Assembly: GCA_018396635.1 (NCBI GenBank)
Contig: JAGTQE010000001.1
Span: 124,001 to 188,000, forward strand
Reading direction: 5' to 3'
DNA: 64,000 nucleotides
DNA from: Candidatus Bathyarchaeota archaeon
Lineage (GTDB): Archaea > Thermoproteota > Bathyarchaeia > Bathyarchaeales > DTEX01
In this document: positions 34,605 through 42,906 of the stretch, piece by piece
How the letters are laid out: each line of letters starts with the position of its first letter
How positions within the stretch are numbered: the stretch's first letter is position 1
Notes under the pieces: model-generated
What the model was told of the DNA's origin: nothing
The model's database searches: none
The model's input: the letters and a program-made list of their open reading frames with translations, nothing else
Program-made: the position numbers and the translations under genes

Positions 34605-35705
34605 TTAGATCCTCAAGGGGTATCTGCCATACTTTCTGGCAGCTTCATAAATGGCAAAGAAGTTCTCTATAGGCGTGTCCTGTGTAATGTTGTTGGATGT
34701 GCCAAGCACAAATCCGCCTCCTGGAGCACATATCTCTATGGTCCTTTTAATCTCCTCCTTAACTTTCTCAGGAGTCCCATAGGGTAACGTATCTTGAACA
34801 GATAAGCCTCCCCATAATGTTATTTTATCGCCATACTCCATTTTTAGCTCAGCTAGGTTCATGCAGTCTGGCTGAATCGGATTTAGGATATTTACGCCTA
34901 TCTCTATCAAGTCTGGGATAATTGGTTTGAGGTTTCCGTCAGAATGATAATAAATATATTTTATCTTCGGCTTCAACGTATCACTCAATCTTTTATAGCA
35001 TGGCTTGAAGTATCTGCGCCATAATCTAGGCGAAACAATCATCCCAGTTTGGGCCGCAATATCGTCATACATATTTACTTGATCTACTCCAAGATCAGCC
35101 AACTTTCTACCAATTCCAGTATAGTATTCCAGCAGCTTAGACAAAAGTTTATCGATAAATCTTGGGTTTTCATATAAGTCGATCATTAGCCGTTTAAAGC
35201 CCCTAAGATACCACGCCTGACACCAGAATGTGTCCGCTCCGAAGCCGCCCACAACCCAATACCCATCCTCCTTCATTCTCTCAACATCCTCCCTAGTTAT
35301 CTTAAACCTGCCAGGAGCGTTTGGATCTGGAAATGGATATCTATCCAGGGAGTCTTCATCAGCCCTCTCTAAGGGATGGTAGACTATGCGACTCTCCGTC
35401 CCAGCACCGGTTAAACTACGTCTCACACCCCATTCATCCTCCATAACGCCCGGCTCAACCCATACGCCAATACCATAATGTATGAAGGGCACATGTACTA
35501 CACCTTTGCGTGCAAAGTCTTCTGAGACACTTGGACTAATACTTTTGATGCCTAGCCATAGATCTGGCGAGAATCTAGTCATCTCATCATATCCCAATAG
35601 ACTTCGGAGCTTAGCTGCGAAGGCTGGTGAGAGCCAGACGTCCAGTGGAAGCCTATCAGGCTCCTCATGCTCAAGTATCCTCAGAAACCTCTCGCGCCAC
35701 TCCAT
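34605..35705 (-). CDS. URO-D family methyltransferase (copy 2 of cassette)
   Basis: A 366-residue URO-D-fold protein, probably a cobalamin-dependent methyltransferase rather than HemE. It starts with RFLRILEHEEPDRLPLD, has DIAAQTGMIVSP in the centre, YYHSDGNLKPIIPDLIEIGVN and QPDCMN near residue 270, and ends EAARKYGRYPL. It is clearly a paralogue of the next gene upstream (six-base gap), sharing the HSDGN and QPDCM segments. With the corrinoid protein gene at 36.8 kb these make a methyl-transfer cassette. The HSD replaces the zinc-binding H-x-C of MtaA/MtbA, so the substrate class may differ. Confidence 0.87.
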   Translation of the reverse strand: MEWRERFLRILEHEEPDRLPLDVWLSPAFAAKLRSLLGYDEMTRFSPDLWLGIKSISPSVSEDFARKGVVHVPFIHYGIGVWVEPGVMEDEWGVRRSLTGAGTESRIVYHPLERADEDSLDRYPFPDPNAPGRFKITREDVERMKEDGYWVVGGFGADTFWCQAWYLRGFKRLMIDLYENPRFIDKLLSKLLEYYTGIGRKLADLGVDQVNMYDDIAAQTGMIVSPRLWRRYFKPCYKRLSDTLKPKIKYIYYHSDGNLKPIIPDLIEIGVNILNPIQPDCMNLAELKMEYGDKITLWGGLSVQDTLPYGTPEKVKEEIKRTIEICAPGGGFVLGTSNNITQDTPIENFFAIYEAARKYGRYPLRI

Positions 35706-35711
35706 TTAATA

Positions 35712-36767
35712 TCACCTTTTAAGCGGATATCTACCATACTTTTTGGCTACCTCATAAAGCGCAATTATATTCTTGAAGGGTGTGGAGGGTTGCAGTCCAT
35801 GTGCGGGCGCAATTATTAATCCGCCTCCATGGGCGCACGTGCTTATTCTCGTAATAACCTCGCGTTTAACATCTTCTTCAGAGCCGAGTTGCATAGTCTC
35901 TTGAACTGAGATAGTCCCATGCAACGTTATTTTATCTCCATACTTCTCCTTTATCTCAGCGGGATCCATGCAGTCTGGTTGAATAGGATTTAATATATTC
36001 ACTCCAATCTCTATTAAATCTGGTATTATCGGCTTGACATTTCCATCGCTATGATACCAAATATACACGTCTCCGTGCTTCTTTAACTCATCTATTAAGG
36101 CTTTCATCCTAGGCTTAAAGTATTTTCTCCAAAGATTTGGATGGATTAACATCCCAGTCTGCGCGCCAACATCATCCCCCAATTGTATACAGTCAACCCC
36201 AAGCTCAATGAAGCGTTTACCCATCTCTAACCGATATTTAAGTAAGCGATCAAGCAGCTCGTTAACAAAGCTTGGATTTTCATAAAGGTCTATGAGAAAT
36301 CTGTTAAAGCCCCTTAATAGGCGGGCTATTTCAAATAAAGTACAATACATAACGCCTTGGACAAAATACTCTCCACGCCAAATTCTTATGAACTCGGCAG
36401 CCCTATCAAATATCTTGTCAAAACTTGGAAACTCGAAATCGCTCAGAGAAATATGCTGGAGAGGATGGTAGATTACTCGCGTATGCACACCATCAGCGGT
36501 AACTTCATACTTAACTCCCCAACTATCCTCAAAGATTAAACCCGGCCTCCTTTCTGAAGGTATCTTTAATTCTTCTTGTGTCGACCAGCCAATCCTCCTT
36601 AGATCAATGCCAAGTCTCCTCCTCAGATCCTCATAGGTTTTAGCTCCGAGGTAATTTGCCGCATATACCCACGGATGCGGATGAGCCCAATCAATAGTTT
36701 CGTCGAGAGGAACTCTATCAGGCTCCTCGTGCTCCAGTGCTCTAAGAACTCTTTCACGTGGGTTCAA
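35712..36767 (-). CDS. URO-D family methyltransferase (copy 1 of cassette)
   Basis: About 351 residues, paralogue of the adjacent downstream gene: NPRERVLRALEHEEPDRVPLD, DDVGAQTGMLIHP, WYHSDGNVKPIIPDLIEIGVN, QPDCMDPAEI, and a KKYGRYPL end. I chose the TTG at 36767 because it overlaps the corrinoid gene's stop (TTGA) and has GGAGGA a few bases upstream; a GTG at 36782 is also open. The gene follows the corrinoid protein gene directly, so the product probably moves a methyl group to or from that protein's cobalt. Substrate unknown. Confidence 0.87.
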   Translation of the reverse strand: MNPRERVLRALEHEEPDRVPLDETIDWAHPHPWVYAANYLGAKTYEDLRRRLGIDLRRIGWSTQEELKIPSERRPGLIFEDSWGVKYEVTADGVHTRVIYHPLQHISLSDFEFPSFDKIFDRAAEFIRIWRGEYFVQGVMYCTLFEIARLLRGFNRFLIDLYENPSFVNELLDRLLKYRLEMGKRFIELGVDCIQLGDDVGAQTGMLIHPNLWRKYFKPRMKALIDELKKHGDVYIWYHSDGNVKPIIPDLIEIGVNILNPIQPDCMDPAEIKEKYGDKITLHGTISVQETMQLGSEEDVKREVITRISTCAHGGGLIIAPAHGLQPSTPFKNIIALYEVAKKYGRYPLKR

Positions 36768-37402
36768 CCTTCCTCCGCCCACCTCCTTATTATCTCCAAC
36801 CCCTTAATAGCGTCGTTTATAGCTGCATCTAAACCGTACTTCTCGATCATCCATTGTCTAGCTGCAGCTCCCCCAACTATCACCTTAACTTTATCGCGTA
36901 ACCCCTCTTCCCTTAATTTTTCAACAACCTTAGCTGTATTAACTATTGAAGTTGAGAGTAGTGCTGAGATTCCAATGATTTTCGCACCTGTCTCTTTAGC
37001 CGCTTCAACAAATTTCTCTGGGGGAACATCTACACCTAGATCGTAGACTTCAAAACCAGATGAGATTAGCAGCGTCTTAATAATCTCCTTACCAATATCA
37101 TGTAAGTCGCCAATTATAGTCCCCAAAACGATTTTACCCTTACCTCTACCTTCGCTTTTTAAGTGGGGCTTTAAAATCTCCAATGCCCTCTTCATTATCT
37201 CCCCAGACATAACCAGCTCGGAAATAAAGTACTCACCGCTCTCAAATCTCCGTCCAACCTCGTCCATGCCTGAACGCAGCACCCCAATAATCTCTATTGG
37301 ATCGAGCTTCAATGTGAGAGCTTTATTAACCAAATCAATTACTTTGGCAGCATCCATATTGATTAAGGCATCTTTTAGGGCATCCAAAATATTGGAGGTC
37401 AT
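36764..37402 (-). CDS. Corrinoid (B12-binding) methyltransferase protein
   Basis: A 212-residue corrinoid carrier protein like MtaC, MtbC and MtvC. The N-terminal helical cap domain (residues 1-85, DPIEIIGVLRSGMDEVGRRFESGEYFISELVMSGEIM) precedes a Rossmann-like B12-binding domain with the cobalt-ligand motif DLHDIG (His about residue 106), then SALLSTS and VIVGGAAA. The ATG start overlaps the stop of a short upstream frame. It is followed by two URO-D methyltransferase genes, making a three-gene methyl-transfer cassette. No corrinoid-reductive activator (RamA-type) gene is in the window. Confidence 0.94.
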   Translation of the reverse strand: MTSNILDALKDALINMDAAKVIDLVNKALTLKLDPIEIIGVLRSGMDEVGRRFESGEYFISELVMSGEIMKRALEILKPHLKSEGRGKGKIVLGTIIGDLHDIGKEIIKTLLISSGFEVYDLGVDVPPEKFVEAAKETGAKIIGISALLSTSIVNTAKVVEKLREEGLRDKVKVIVGGAAARQWMIEKYGLDAAINDAIKGLEIIRRWAEEG

Positions 37403-37473
37403 CTAAAATCGCCTCTTTTAAACCTTCCTTCATATTTGTCACATTTAGATTTAATGGTTTTGATGCTTGCCAT
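37399..37473 (-). CDS. Possible small ORF upstream of the corrinoid gene
   Basis: A 24-codon frame (MASIKTIKSKCDKYEGRF onward) begins at an ATG with a perfect GGTGAT six bases upstream, and its TGA overlaps the corrinoid gene ATG (ATGA). The same frame is open without a stop for about 53 codons upstream (to 37560), but there the strong SD (AAGGAGG) serves another ATG in a different frame, giving a 17-residue peptide. It may be a leader peptide, a real small protein, or the remnant of a longer gene. Not matched to a family. Confidence 0.3.
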   Translation of the reverse strand: MASIKTIKSKCDKYEGRFKRGDFR

Positions 37474-37606
37474 AATCACCAATTCATTAAAGGACTCATC
37501 AACAACAAGATGTGTAGTACCAGTGCCATTAATTTCCTCCTTGCCCTTAACAGGAGAAAATTATTTCTCTTTCTTTTGAATTCACTTTCTTTTTGGAGGA
37601 GAGTTT

Positions 37607-38674
37607 TTGAAGAATCTGCTTAGCTTACCTAATGTCAAGGAATCTCTATTTTATAGTAAGGTTTCTAACGATAAAGTTGAGTGTACTTTATGTGAGCGAA
37701 AGTGCATCATTCCTCCTGGGGAGAGCGGATTCTGTAAGACTCGACTAAACATCGAAGGAAAACTTTATACGGTAATGTATGGCGCATTGAGCGCTATAGA
37801 GAGTAGGCCGATAGAGATTAAACCCTTCTTCCACTATTGGCCTGGCTCAACAGCCCTCACATTCTCAACTTGGTCATGTAACTTCAGCTGCCCTTGGTGT
37901 CAGAACTGGACTCTATCTAAGGTCTCGCCCAATCCAAGCAGTGTCAGCTATTATTCGCCCGAAGATATTGTTAATCTAGCTATTCAGAGCGGCGATGATG
38001 GACTCTGCGCCAGCTTCCAAGAGCCCACTCTATTAACTGATTGGAACATTGAGACATTCAGGATTGGATGCGGAATTGGCTTATATGCATGCTATGTCTC
38101 GAATGGCTACATGACGCTTGAAGTTCTAAAGGCTATCCGAGAGTCTGGCATGGATGGGCTGAAGATCGATATTAAGGGAGATTCTGAGGTCTATGAGAAG
38201 CTTTGCGGTGGCATAGATGTAGAGAAGATTTGGAGGAATGTTAGGGAGGCAAAGAGAATGGGCTTTCATGTCGAATTAGTGAACCTTGTGATCACCGATG
38301 TTAATGATGATGAGGAGTGCCTGAGATCCATAATTGAGCGCGCGATTAAAGAGGCTGGTCCAGATACGCCTATCCACTTCACTAGATATTATCCAGCATA
38401 CAAGTTTAATAAGCCGGCGACAAGAATAAGGACTCTTGAGATGGCTTACGAGATGGCTAAGAGCATGGGCGTTCTTTACCCATATGTGGGAAACGTTCCT
38501 GGCCACAAATATGAGCATACTTACTGTCCAAACTGTAATGAAGCTCTCATAAAGAGATATGGTTTCAGCGTCGTACGCTACAACGTTTCTGAAGATAATA
38601 GATGCCCGAGGTGTCGCACGGTCATAAATATACGTGGCAGATATATTAGAAAGGGCCCCCGCTTATATCTATAG
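37607..38674 (+). CDS. AmmeMemoRadiSam-system radical SAM protein
   Basis: A 355-residue radical SAM enzyme of the pyruvate formate-lyase-activating type found with AMMECR1 and MEMO1. The N-terminal cysteines (CTLCERKC) are followed by FHYWPGSTALTFSTWSC, whose CNFSCPWCQNW is the cluster-binding motif near residue 95. The C-terminal part has CPNC and CPRC pairs that look like a zinc ribbon. The TTG start has GGAGGAGAG upstream. AMMECR1 itself is encoded at 61.1 kb; a MEMO1 gene was not seen in the window. The substrate of the system is not established. Confidence 0.92.
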   Translation: MKNLLSLPNVKESLFYSKVSNDKVECTLCERKCIIPPGESGFCKTRLNIEGKLYTVMYGALSAIESRPIEIKPFFHYWPGSTALTFSTWSCNFSCPWCQNWTLSKVSPNPSSVSYYSPEDIVNLAIQSGDDGLCASFQEPTLLTDWNIETFRIGCGIGLYACYVSNGYMTLEVLKAIRESGMDGLKIDIKGDSEVYEKLCGGIDVEKIWRNVREAKRMGFHVELVNLVITDVNDDEECLRSIIERAIKEAGPDTPIHFTRYYPAYKFNKPATRIRTLEMAYEMAKSMGVLYPYVGNVPGHKYEHTYCPNCNEALIKRYGFSVVRYNVSEDNRCPRCRTVINIRGRYIRKGPRLYL

Positions 38675-38704
38675 TTGCTTAAAAGAGCCGGGCTTAGCGT
38701 CAAC

Positions 38705-39205
38705 CTAATTTATAGCCTCGAGAGCAATATTACTTCCCTCACTTCTATGGATTGAATAATCATTAACTGAATCTATCTTCTTAAAAACCCATTTATATGG
38801 GAATTTCGCCGCTAAAATCGCTAACTTAACCGGGTAGTTCTCAAACATTTCTAGGAAGCTGAAGAGCTTTTCTACCTGCTCTCTCGGAAAATACGCTCTG
38901 CTAGCGTTGGGCGCCTTAACCTCGAAGGCTATTATGCATTCTCCCCTAGTAGCGAAGACATCAGGTAGGGGCTCACTACTAGGCGCTGAAACTGGTATCC
39001 TAACAGATTTAAAACCGAGGTCACGAAGCCTCTTCACAAGTTCTCTTTCAGCCTGATAGCCACGCTTCTTCATTCGCCTAATCTCTTTTGGGGTTAATAT
39101 TCTGCCTCGTCTACCTTTACGCTTTCCCCTAGCAGCTATTTCCCTCAGCGACAAGCCATGCCACCATGCTGACAACAGCAAACTTCTTTTACTTTCTCTC
39201 TTCAA
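38705..39205 (-). CDS. hjc: Holliday junction resolvase Hjc
   Basis: Structure-specific endonuclease that cleaves four-way junctions in recombination and repair. The catalytic residues are in order: AERELVKRL (Glu near residue 52), LPDVFA (Asp near 85) and AFEVKA (the E-x-K pair near 97). The frame has a basic 44-residue N-terminal extension; a start at the ATG of MKKRGYQAERE (39073) would give a normal Hjc of about 122 residues, but the TTG at 39205 overlaps the upstream wHTH gene by 17 bases. Both are plausible. Neighbours are DNA-binding proteins. Confidence 0.92.
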   Translation of the reverse strand: MKRESKRSLLLSAWWHGLSLREIAARGKRKGRRGRILTPKEIRRMKKRGYQAERELVKRLRDLGFKSVRIPVSAPSSEPLPDVFATRGECIIAFEVKAPNASRAYFPREQVEKLFSFLEMFENYPVKLAILAAKFPYKWVFKKIDSVNDYSIHRSEGSNIALEAIN

Positions 39206-39488
39206 GAGGTCTTATAGCCAGCCTTATCAAGTCCATGAGCCAATCAGAAAAGTTTTTAGCATTAGCATACTTCTGATACTTCTTTCTATGGGGAACTTTA
39301 GAAATCATATGCATCTCTAGCATCTTCCTCACATAGAATTTAGCTGTTGATCTAGGGATTCCGGCCTCCTTCGCCAGGTCGCCGCTTGTGAAGACCATAC
39401 CCAGCCTAGAATAAGCTCTTATAACTTCAGCCGGGAATGGCATTGAAATATTCACTATCCTGATGAGCTCTTCATTCAGCTGGGACAT
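39189..39488 (-). CDS. Winged helix-turn-helix protein
   Basis: A 99-residue protein made of one wHTH domain: FTSGDLAKEAGIPRSTAKFYVRKMLEMHMISKVPHRKKYQKYA. The C-terminal tail (LMDLIRLAIRPLEERK) is helical. It overlaps the hjc gene downstream and is likely co-transcribed with it, either as a regulator or as a DNA-recognition partner for the resolvase. A MarR-like or MCM-associated wHTH role is possible, but no family is certain. Confidence 0.75.
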   Translation of the reverse strand: MSQLNEELIRIVNISMPFPAEVIRAYSRLGMVFTSGDLAKEAGIPRSTAKFYVRKMLEMHMISKVPHRKKYQKYANAKNFSDWLMDLIRLAIRPLEERK

Positions 39489-39557
39489 AGTGTTTCACCT
39501 TTTGGATTAAAAATATGCCCAAACTTTAAAAGAATTTCTAATATCATTTTTGCGCCA

Positions 39558-40262
39558 TTAAGCATATGAGATATAAAAGCTGTTTATATCATCTAGATGA
39601 GCTATGACATTCTGTAGGAAGTCGTTGAGCGACAGGATTGGGACTATTGGGGTTCTTTCATGAAATTTATGCTGCGATGGAAATAGCGATAGAACGATCG
39701 GCACGAAGTATGCGTATCTCCATCCCTTAATGCCTATTTTGCCTGCAAGACGTCTGGATGCTTCCGCCAAGGCTTTCGTTCTTTCAACCTGCATCTCCAC
39801 GGCTCTTAGACTTGCGGTTCCACTCCACTTCCGTTGCCAATGCTTACAGTCGGCTGAAATCACTATAGGCCTCTTAACCCCAAGTATATCTATCTCCCAC
39901 CTCTTACTAAGCCATACAAAACGGAAATTCATCTTAACAATAAAACCATTCTCCTCAAAAGATATCCTAGAAAACCTCTCAAATTCCGACCATGTTAGAA
40001 ACCTCGCAATCCTCTCAATATCAGAGCCCAATTCTGCAGCTTTAAGGGCTATTTTGAGGCGTTGTGCACCATTAACTGCGATTGTTTCGTTGTGGATTTT
40101 TAGAAGCCCACCCTCAGAAAACTCCATTATAAAATCTCTTACCAAAGTTCTTGGGGTATGCGCTGATTTGGCAATATCATCTATTTTTACGTGGTTTAAT
40201 GCCGCGGTCTCTTTAAGTATAGCTAGTAAAATCTCCCTCTTAATATTCTCCACAGCGCTCAA
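39558..40262 (-). CDS. wHTH plus PD-(D/E)xK nuclease-like protein
   Basis: A 234-residue protein. Residues 1-90 form a winged helix-turn-helix (KIDDIAKSAHTPRTLVRDFI). Residues 95-200 resemble a restriction-endonuclease-like (PD-(D/E)xK) fold: RFLTWSEFERFSRISFEENGF, WEIDILGVKRPIVISADCKHW supplies the expected acidic-lysine core (EIDILG, then ADCK). Such proteins occur in archaea as uncharacterised Mrr-like DNA endonucleases. It is about 70 bases upstream of the wHTH-hjc pair on the same strand, suggesting DNA repair or defence. Start TTG. Confidence 0.75.
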   Translation of the reverse strand: MSAVENIKREILLAILKETAALNHVKIDDIAKSAHTPRTLVRDFIMEFSEGGLLKIHNETIAVNGAQRLKIALKAAELGSDIERIARFLTWSEFERFSRISFEENGFIVKMNFRFVWLSKRWEIDILGVKRPIVISADCKHWQRKWSGTASLRAVEMQVERTKALAEASRRLAGKIGIKGWRYAYFVPIVLSLFPSQHKFHERTPIVPILSLNDFLQNVIAHLDDINSFYISYA

Positions 40263-40315
40263 TTCCAGCCTGGTTCTGAAAGAATGGTGTTGGATAATCG
40301 TCCAGATTCCTAAGG

Positions 40316-40591
40316 CTATTTTTGTCCCTCTAAGTTTGGTTCTCTCCTTCCCCTCCCCCTATACTCCTGCGCAACGATCATGGTTGATGTTAGGATTACG
40401 CTCGGCATACTCCTAACTTTATCAAGAAACTCATTTAGATGGGTTAGCTCGGGCACGGCAACCTTCGCAATTATATCATATTCTCCATAGATTATGCTCG
40501 CATCTAAAACGTTATCTAGATCGGCTATCTTCTTACAGACTTCTTTCTCAGACCCAGAATTCACCTTAAAGAGCACATAAGCCTTGATCAT
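40316..40591 (-). CDS. Stand-alone Lrp/AsnC ligand-binding (RAM) domain protein
   Basis: About 91 residues with only the RAM domain of Lrp/AsnC regulators (KAYVLFKVNSGSEKEVCKKI, VLDASIIYGEYDIIAKVAV, TSTMIVA), plus a short basic tail (YRGRGRREPN). No DNA-binding helix-turn-helix. I chose the ATG at 40591; a GTG at 40600 adds three residues. Homologous to the protein at 11.1 kb. It may sense amino acids and assemble with a full-length Lrp. It is upstream of the nuclease-like gene with about 50 bases between. Confidence 0.85.
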   Translation of the reverse strand: MIKAYVLFKVNSGSEKEVCKKIADLDNVLDASIIYGEYDIIAKVAVPELTHLNEFLDKVRSMPSVILTSTMIVAQEYRGRGRREPNLEGQK

Positions 40592-40690
40592 ACACCTCAC
40601 TCCTCAAGCCATCACTAGACGCAAAATTATACTCCACAACAATTACTTAATTATTTCTGTCATCTAGGCTTATCTTAGCCTAAATTTAAG

Positions 40691-42859
40691 TCATTTCCAT
40701 GGGAACTCCACATATTCCCTAACCATGAAACTGCCGGTTAGCCGTATATCCTCTGACGATGAGCCGATCATTATTTTAAATTCCCCAGGTTCCACTATCC
40801 GCTTCAGCTCATGGTTAAGGAATGATATATCTTCAAGCGTTAACTTGAACTCGACAGATTTCTCCTCACCTGGCTTAAGTGTTACCCGCCTGAAACCTTT
40901 AAGCTCCTTCACCGGTCTGGTTACGCTTGCAACAACATCTCTCACATATAGCTGTGCAACTTCATCACCTTCTCTATCGCCAACATTCTTCAGTCTAAAC
41001 GTAATTCTTATATCCTGGTCCTTAACAACCTCCTGCGGACTTATATATAGGCCGCTATACTCGAACCTGGTGTAGCTTAATCCGTGCCCGAAGGGGAAGA
41101 GAGGCGTGTATGAAACATCTATATACTTTGAGGTCCATTTATTCTCTGGTGAGGGAGGCCTACCAGTGCTCTTATGATTGTAGTAGATTGGCACCTGCCC
41201 AACCGTTCGCGGGAAGGTTACCGGTATCTTTCCTCCAGGATTATAATCCCCGAATATGACATCCGCTATCGCATTTCCCGCCTGAATTCCCGGGAACCAT
41301 GCCTCTATGATTGATGGTATGTGCTCAGCGGCCCATGAAATCGATAGCGGCCTACCGTTCATTAAAACCATAACTATCGGCGTTCCGGTTGCATGTACTG
41401 CCTTTAAAAGGTCTTCTTGGAGGCCTGGTAGGTCTAGGTAGGCTCTAGAGGCTGCCTCACCGCTCATTTCCCTACTCTCACCAACAACTACTATAGCCAC
41501 ATCGCTCTCCTCTGCTAACCTAACAGCCTCCTCAAAATCTTCCCTCGAACCACCTACGACGTCGCATCCCTCAGCATATAAAACTCTCGTCTTATCTGAA
41601 ATCTTCCTCTTAACACCTTCTAAAACCGTGACAACGTCATTTGGATTGCCTAAACATGACCATGGGCCTAGCGGCGCCTCCTTATCATCGGATAGCGGGC
41701 CTACGACGGCAACGGTCTTTAAATCCTTACTTAGTGGTAGCAGGTTGCCCTCATTCTTCAGCAAAACTATACTCTTCCTCGCTACCTCTAAGGCGGCTCT
41801 GATATGCTCTTCACGCTTTATTACTTGGCTGGCTCTTTCAGGGTCGGCATATGGTCTCTCGAAGAGCCCAAGCTTAAACTTGATTTCAAGTATTCGCCTA
41901 ACAGACTCATCTATTAAATCTTCTGAGACTCTTCCCTCCTTAACTAGGTGGAGAAGAGCCCTCTGGTATACGTCGCCCTGCATATCCATATCTACTCCAG
42001 CTTTAAGGGCTTTTTCAGCAGCCTCGTAGATGTCGCCTGCAATCCCATGATTTATCAGCTCTCCTATGGCGTTCCAATCGCTCACAACAAAACCTTTGAA
42101 TCCCCACTCCTCACGCAGTATTATTTTGAGGGTGTATGGGTTCGCTGAGGCCGGTATGCCATTTAGGTCGTTGAATGCGCTCATTATTGTCCCTGCGCCA
42201 GCCTTAACAGCCGCTTTAAATGGTGGCAAGTAAATCTCCCTTAAAGTGCGCTCAGATATGTCAACAGTGTTATAGTCTCTCCCGCCTTCAGCTCCCCCAT
42301 AAGCAACGTAATGCTTTGGACACGCGAGAAGCGAGCTTAGATTAGATAGATCCGGCCCCTGAAAGCCTTCCACTAAAGCCCTAGCCATAACAGACCCTAA
42401 ATACGGGTCTTCACCAGCACCTTCAGCTATTCTGCCCCACCTTGGGTCGCGTGCAATATCAACCATTGGTGCAAAAGTCCATTTTATGCCATCAGAAGAT
42501 GCTTCAGCGGCTGATATAGATGCAGCCCTTTTAACAACCTCGGGATCCCACGTGCTTGCGAGACCTAAAGGTATCGGGAAAATAGTCTTGTATCCATGTA
42601 GAACATCTAGACCGAATAGTAGCGGTATACCAAGCCTAGACTCCTCAACCGCTATCCTCTGAACCCTGTTAACCTCAGCCGCGCCATAAACGTTGAGTAA
42701 TGCTCCAACCTTACCTTCCCTAATCATCTGCTCAATCTTGCTCGTTACGCCACTGTACTGACACATCTGCCCAATCTTCTCTTCAATAGTCATTCTGCTT
42801 AAAAGATCCTCAACCCTCCTATTAACTGGCTGATTAGGGTCCAGGTATGGTGGCTTCAA
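40691..42859 (-). CDS. Glycoside hydrolase family 3 (beta-glucosidase/beta-xylosidase type)
   Basis: A 722-residue GH3 enzyme with the three-domain layout: an N-terminal barrel (GLDVLHGYKTIFPIPLGLA, AYGGAEGGRDYNT), the catalytic nucleophile Asp in GFVVSDWNA (near residue 268), an alpha/beta sandwich (SIVLLKNEGNLLPL, VVVGESREMSGE), and a C-terminal fibronectin III-like domain (SYTPLFPFGHGLSYTRFEY, LKGFRRVTLKPGE). No signal peptide, so it likely cleaves imported beta-linked oligosaccharides. It is clustered with a Gfo/Idh/MocA oxidoreductase and an amidohydrolase. Confidence 0.95.
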   Translation of the reverse strand: MKPPYLDPNQPVNRRVEDLLSRMTIEEKIGQMCQYSGVTSKIEQMIREGKVGALLNVYGAAEVNRVQRIAVEESRLGIPLLFGLDVLHGYKTIFPIPLGLASTWDPEVVKRAASISAAEASSDGIKWTFAPMVDIARDPRWGRIAEGAGEDPYLGSVMARALVEGFQGPDLSNLSSLLACPKHYVAYGGAEGGRDYNTVDISERTLREIYLPPFKAAVKAGAGTIMSAFNDLNGIPASANPYTLKIILREEWGFKGFVVSDWNAIGELINHGIAGDIYEAAEKALKAGVDMDMQGDVYQRALLHLVKEGRVSEDLIDESVRRILEIKFKLGLFERPYADPERASQVIKREEHIRAALEVARKSIVLLKNEGNLLPLSKDLKTVAVVGPLSDDKEAPLGPWSCLGNPNDVVTVLEGVKRKISDKTRVLYAEGCDVVGGSREDFEEAVRLAEESDVAIVVVGESREMSGEAASRAYLDLPGLQEDLLKAVHATGTPIVMVLMNGRPLSISWAAEHIPSIIEAWFPGIQAGNAIADVIFGDYNPGGKIPVTFPRTVGQVPIYYNHKSTGRPPSPENKWTSKYIDVSYTPLFPFGHGLSYTRFEYSGLYISPQEVVKDQDIRITFRLKNVGDREGDEVAQLYVRDVVASVTRPVKELKGFRRVTLKPGEEKSVEFKLTLEDISFLNHELKRIVEPGEFKIMIGSSSEDIRLTGSFMVREYVEFPWK

Positions 42860-42906
42860 AAAGCGTCCCCTCCATCTAGCCTATACAAACACGATCAAAT
42901 CCTATC

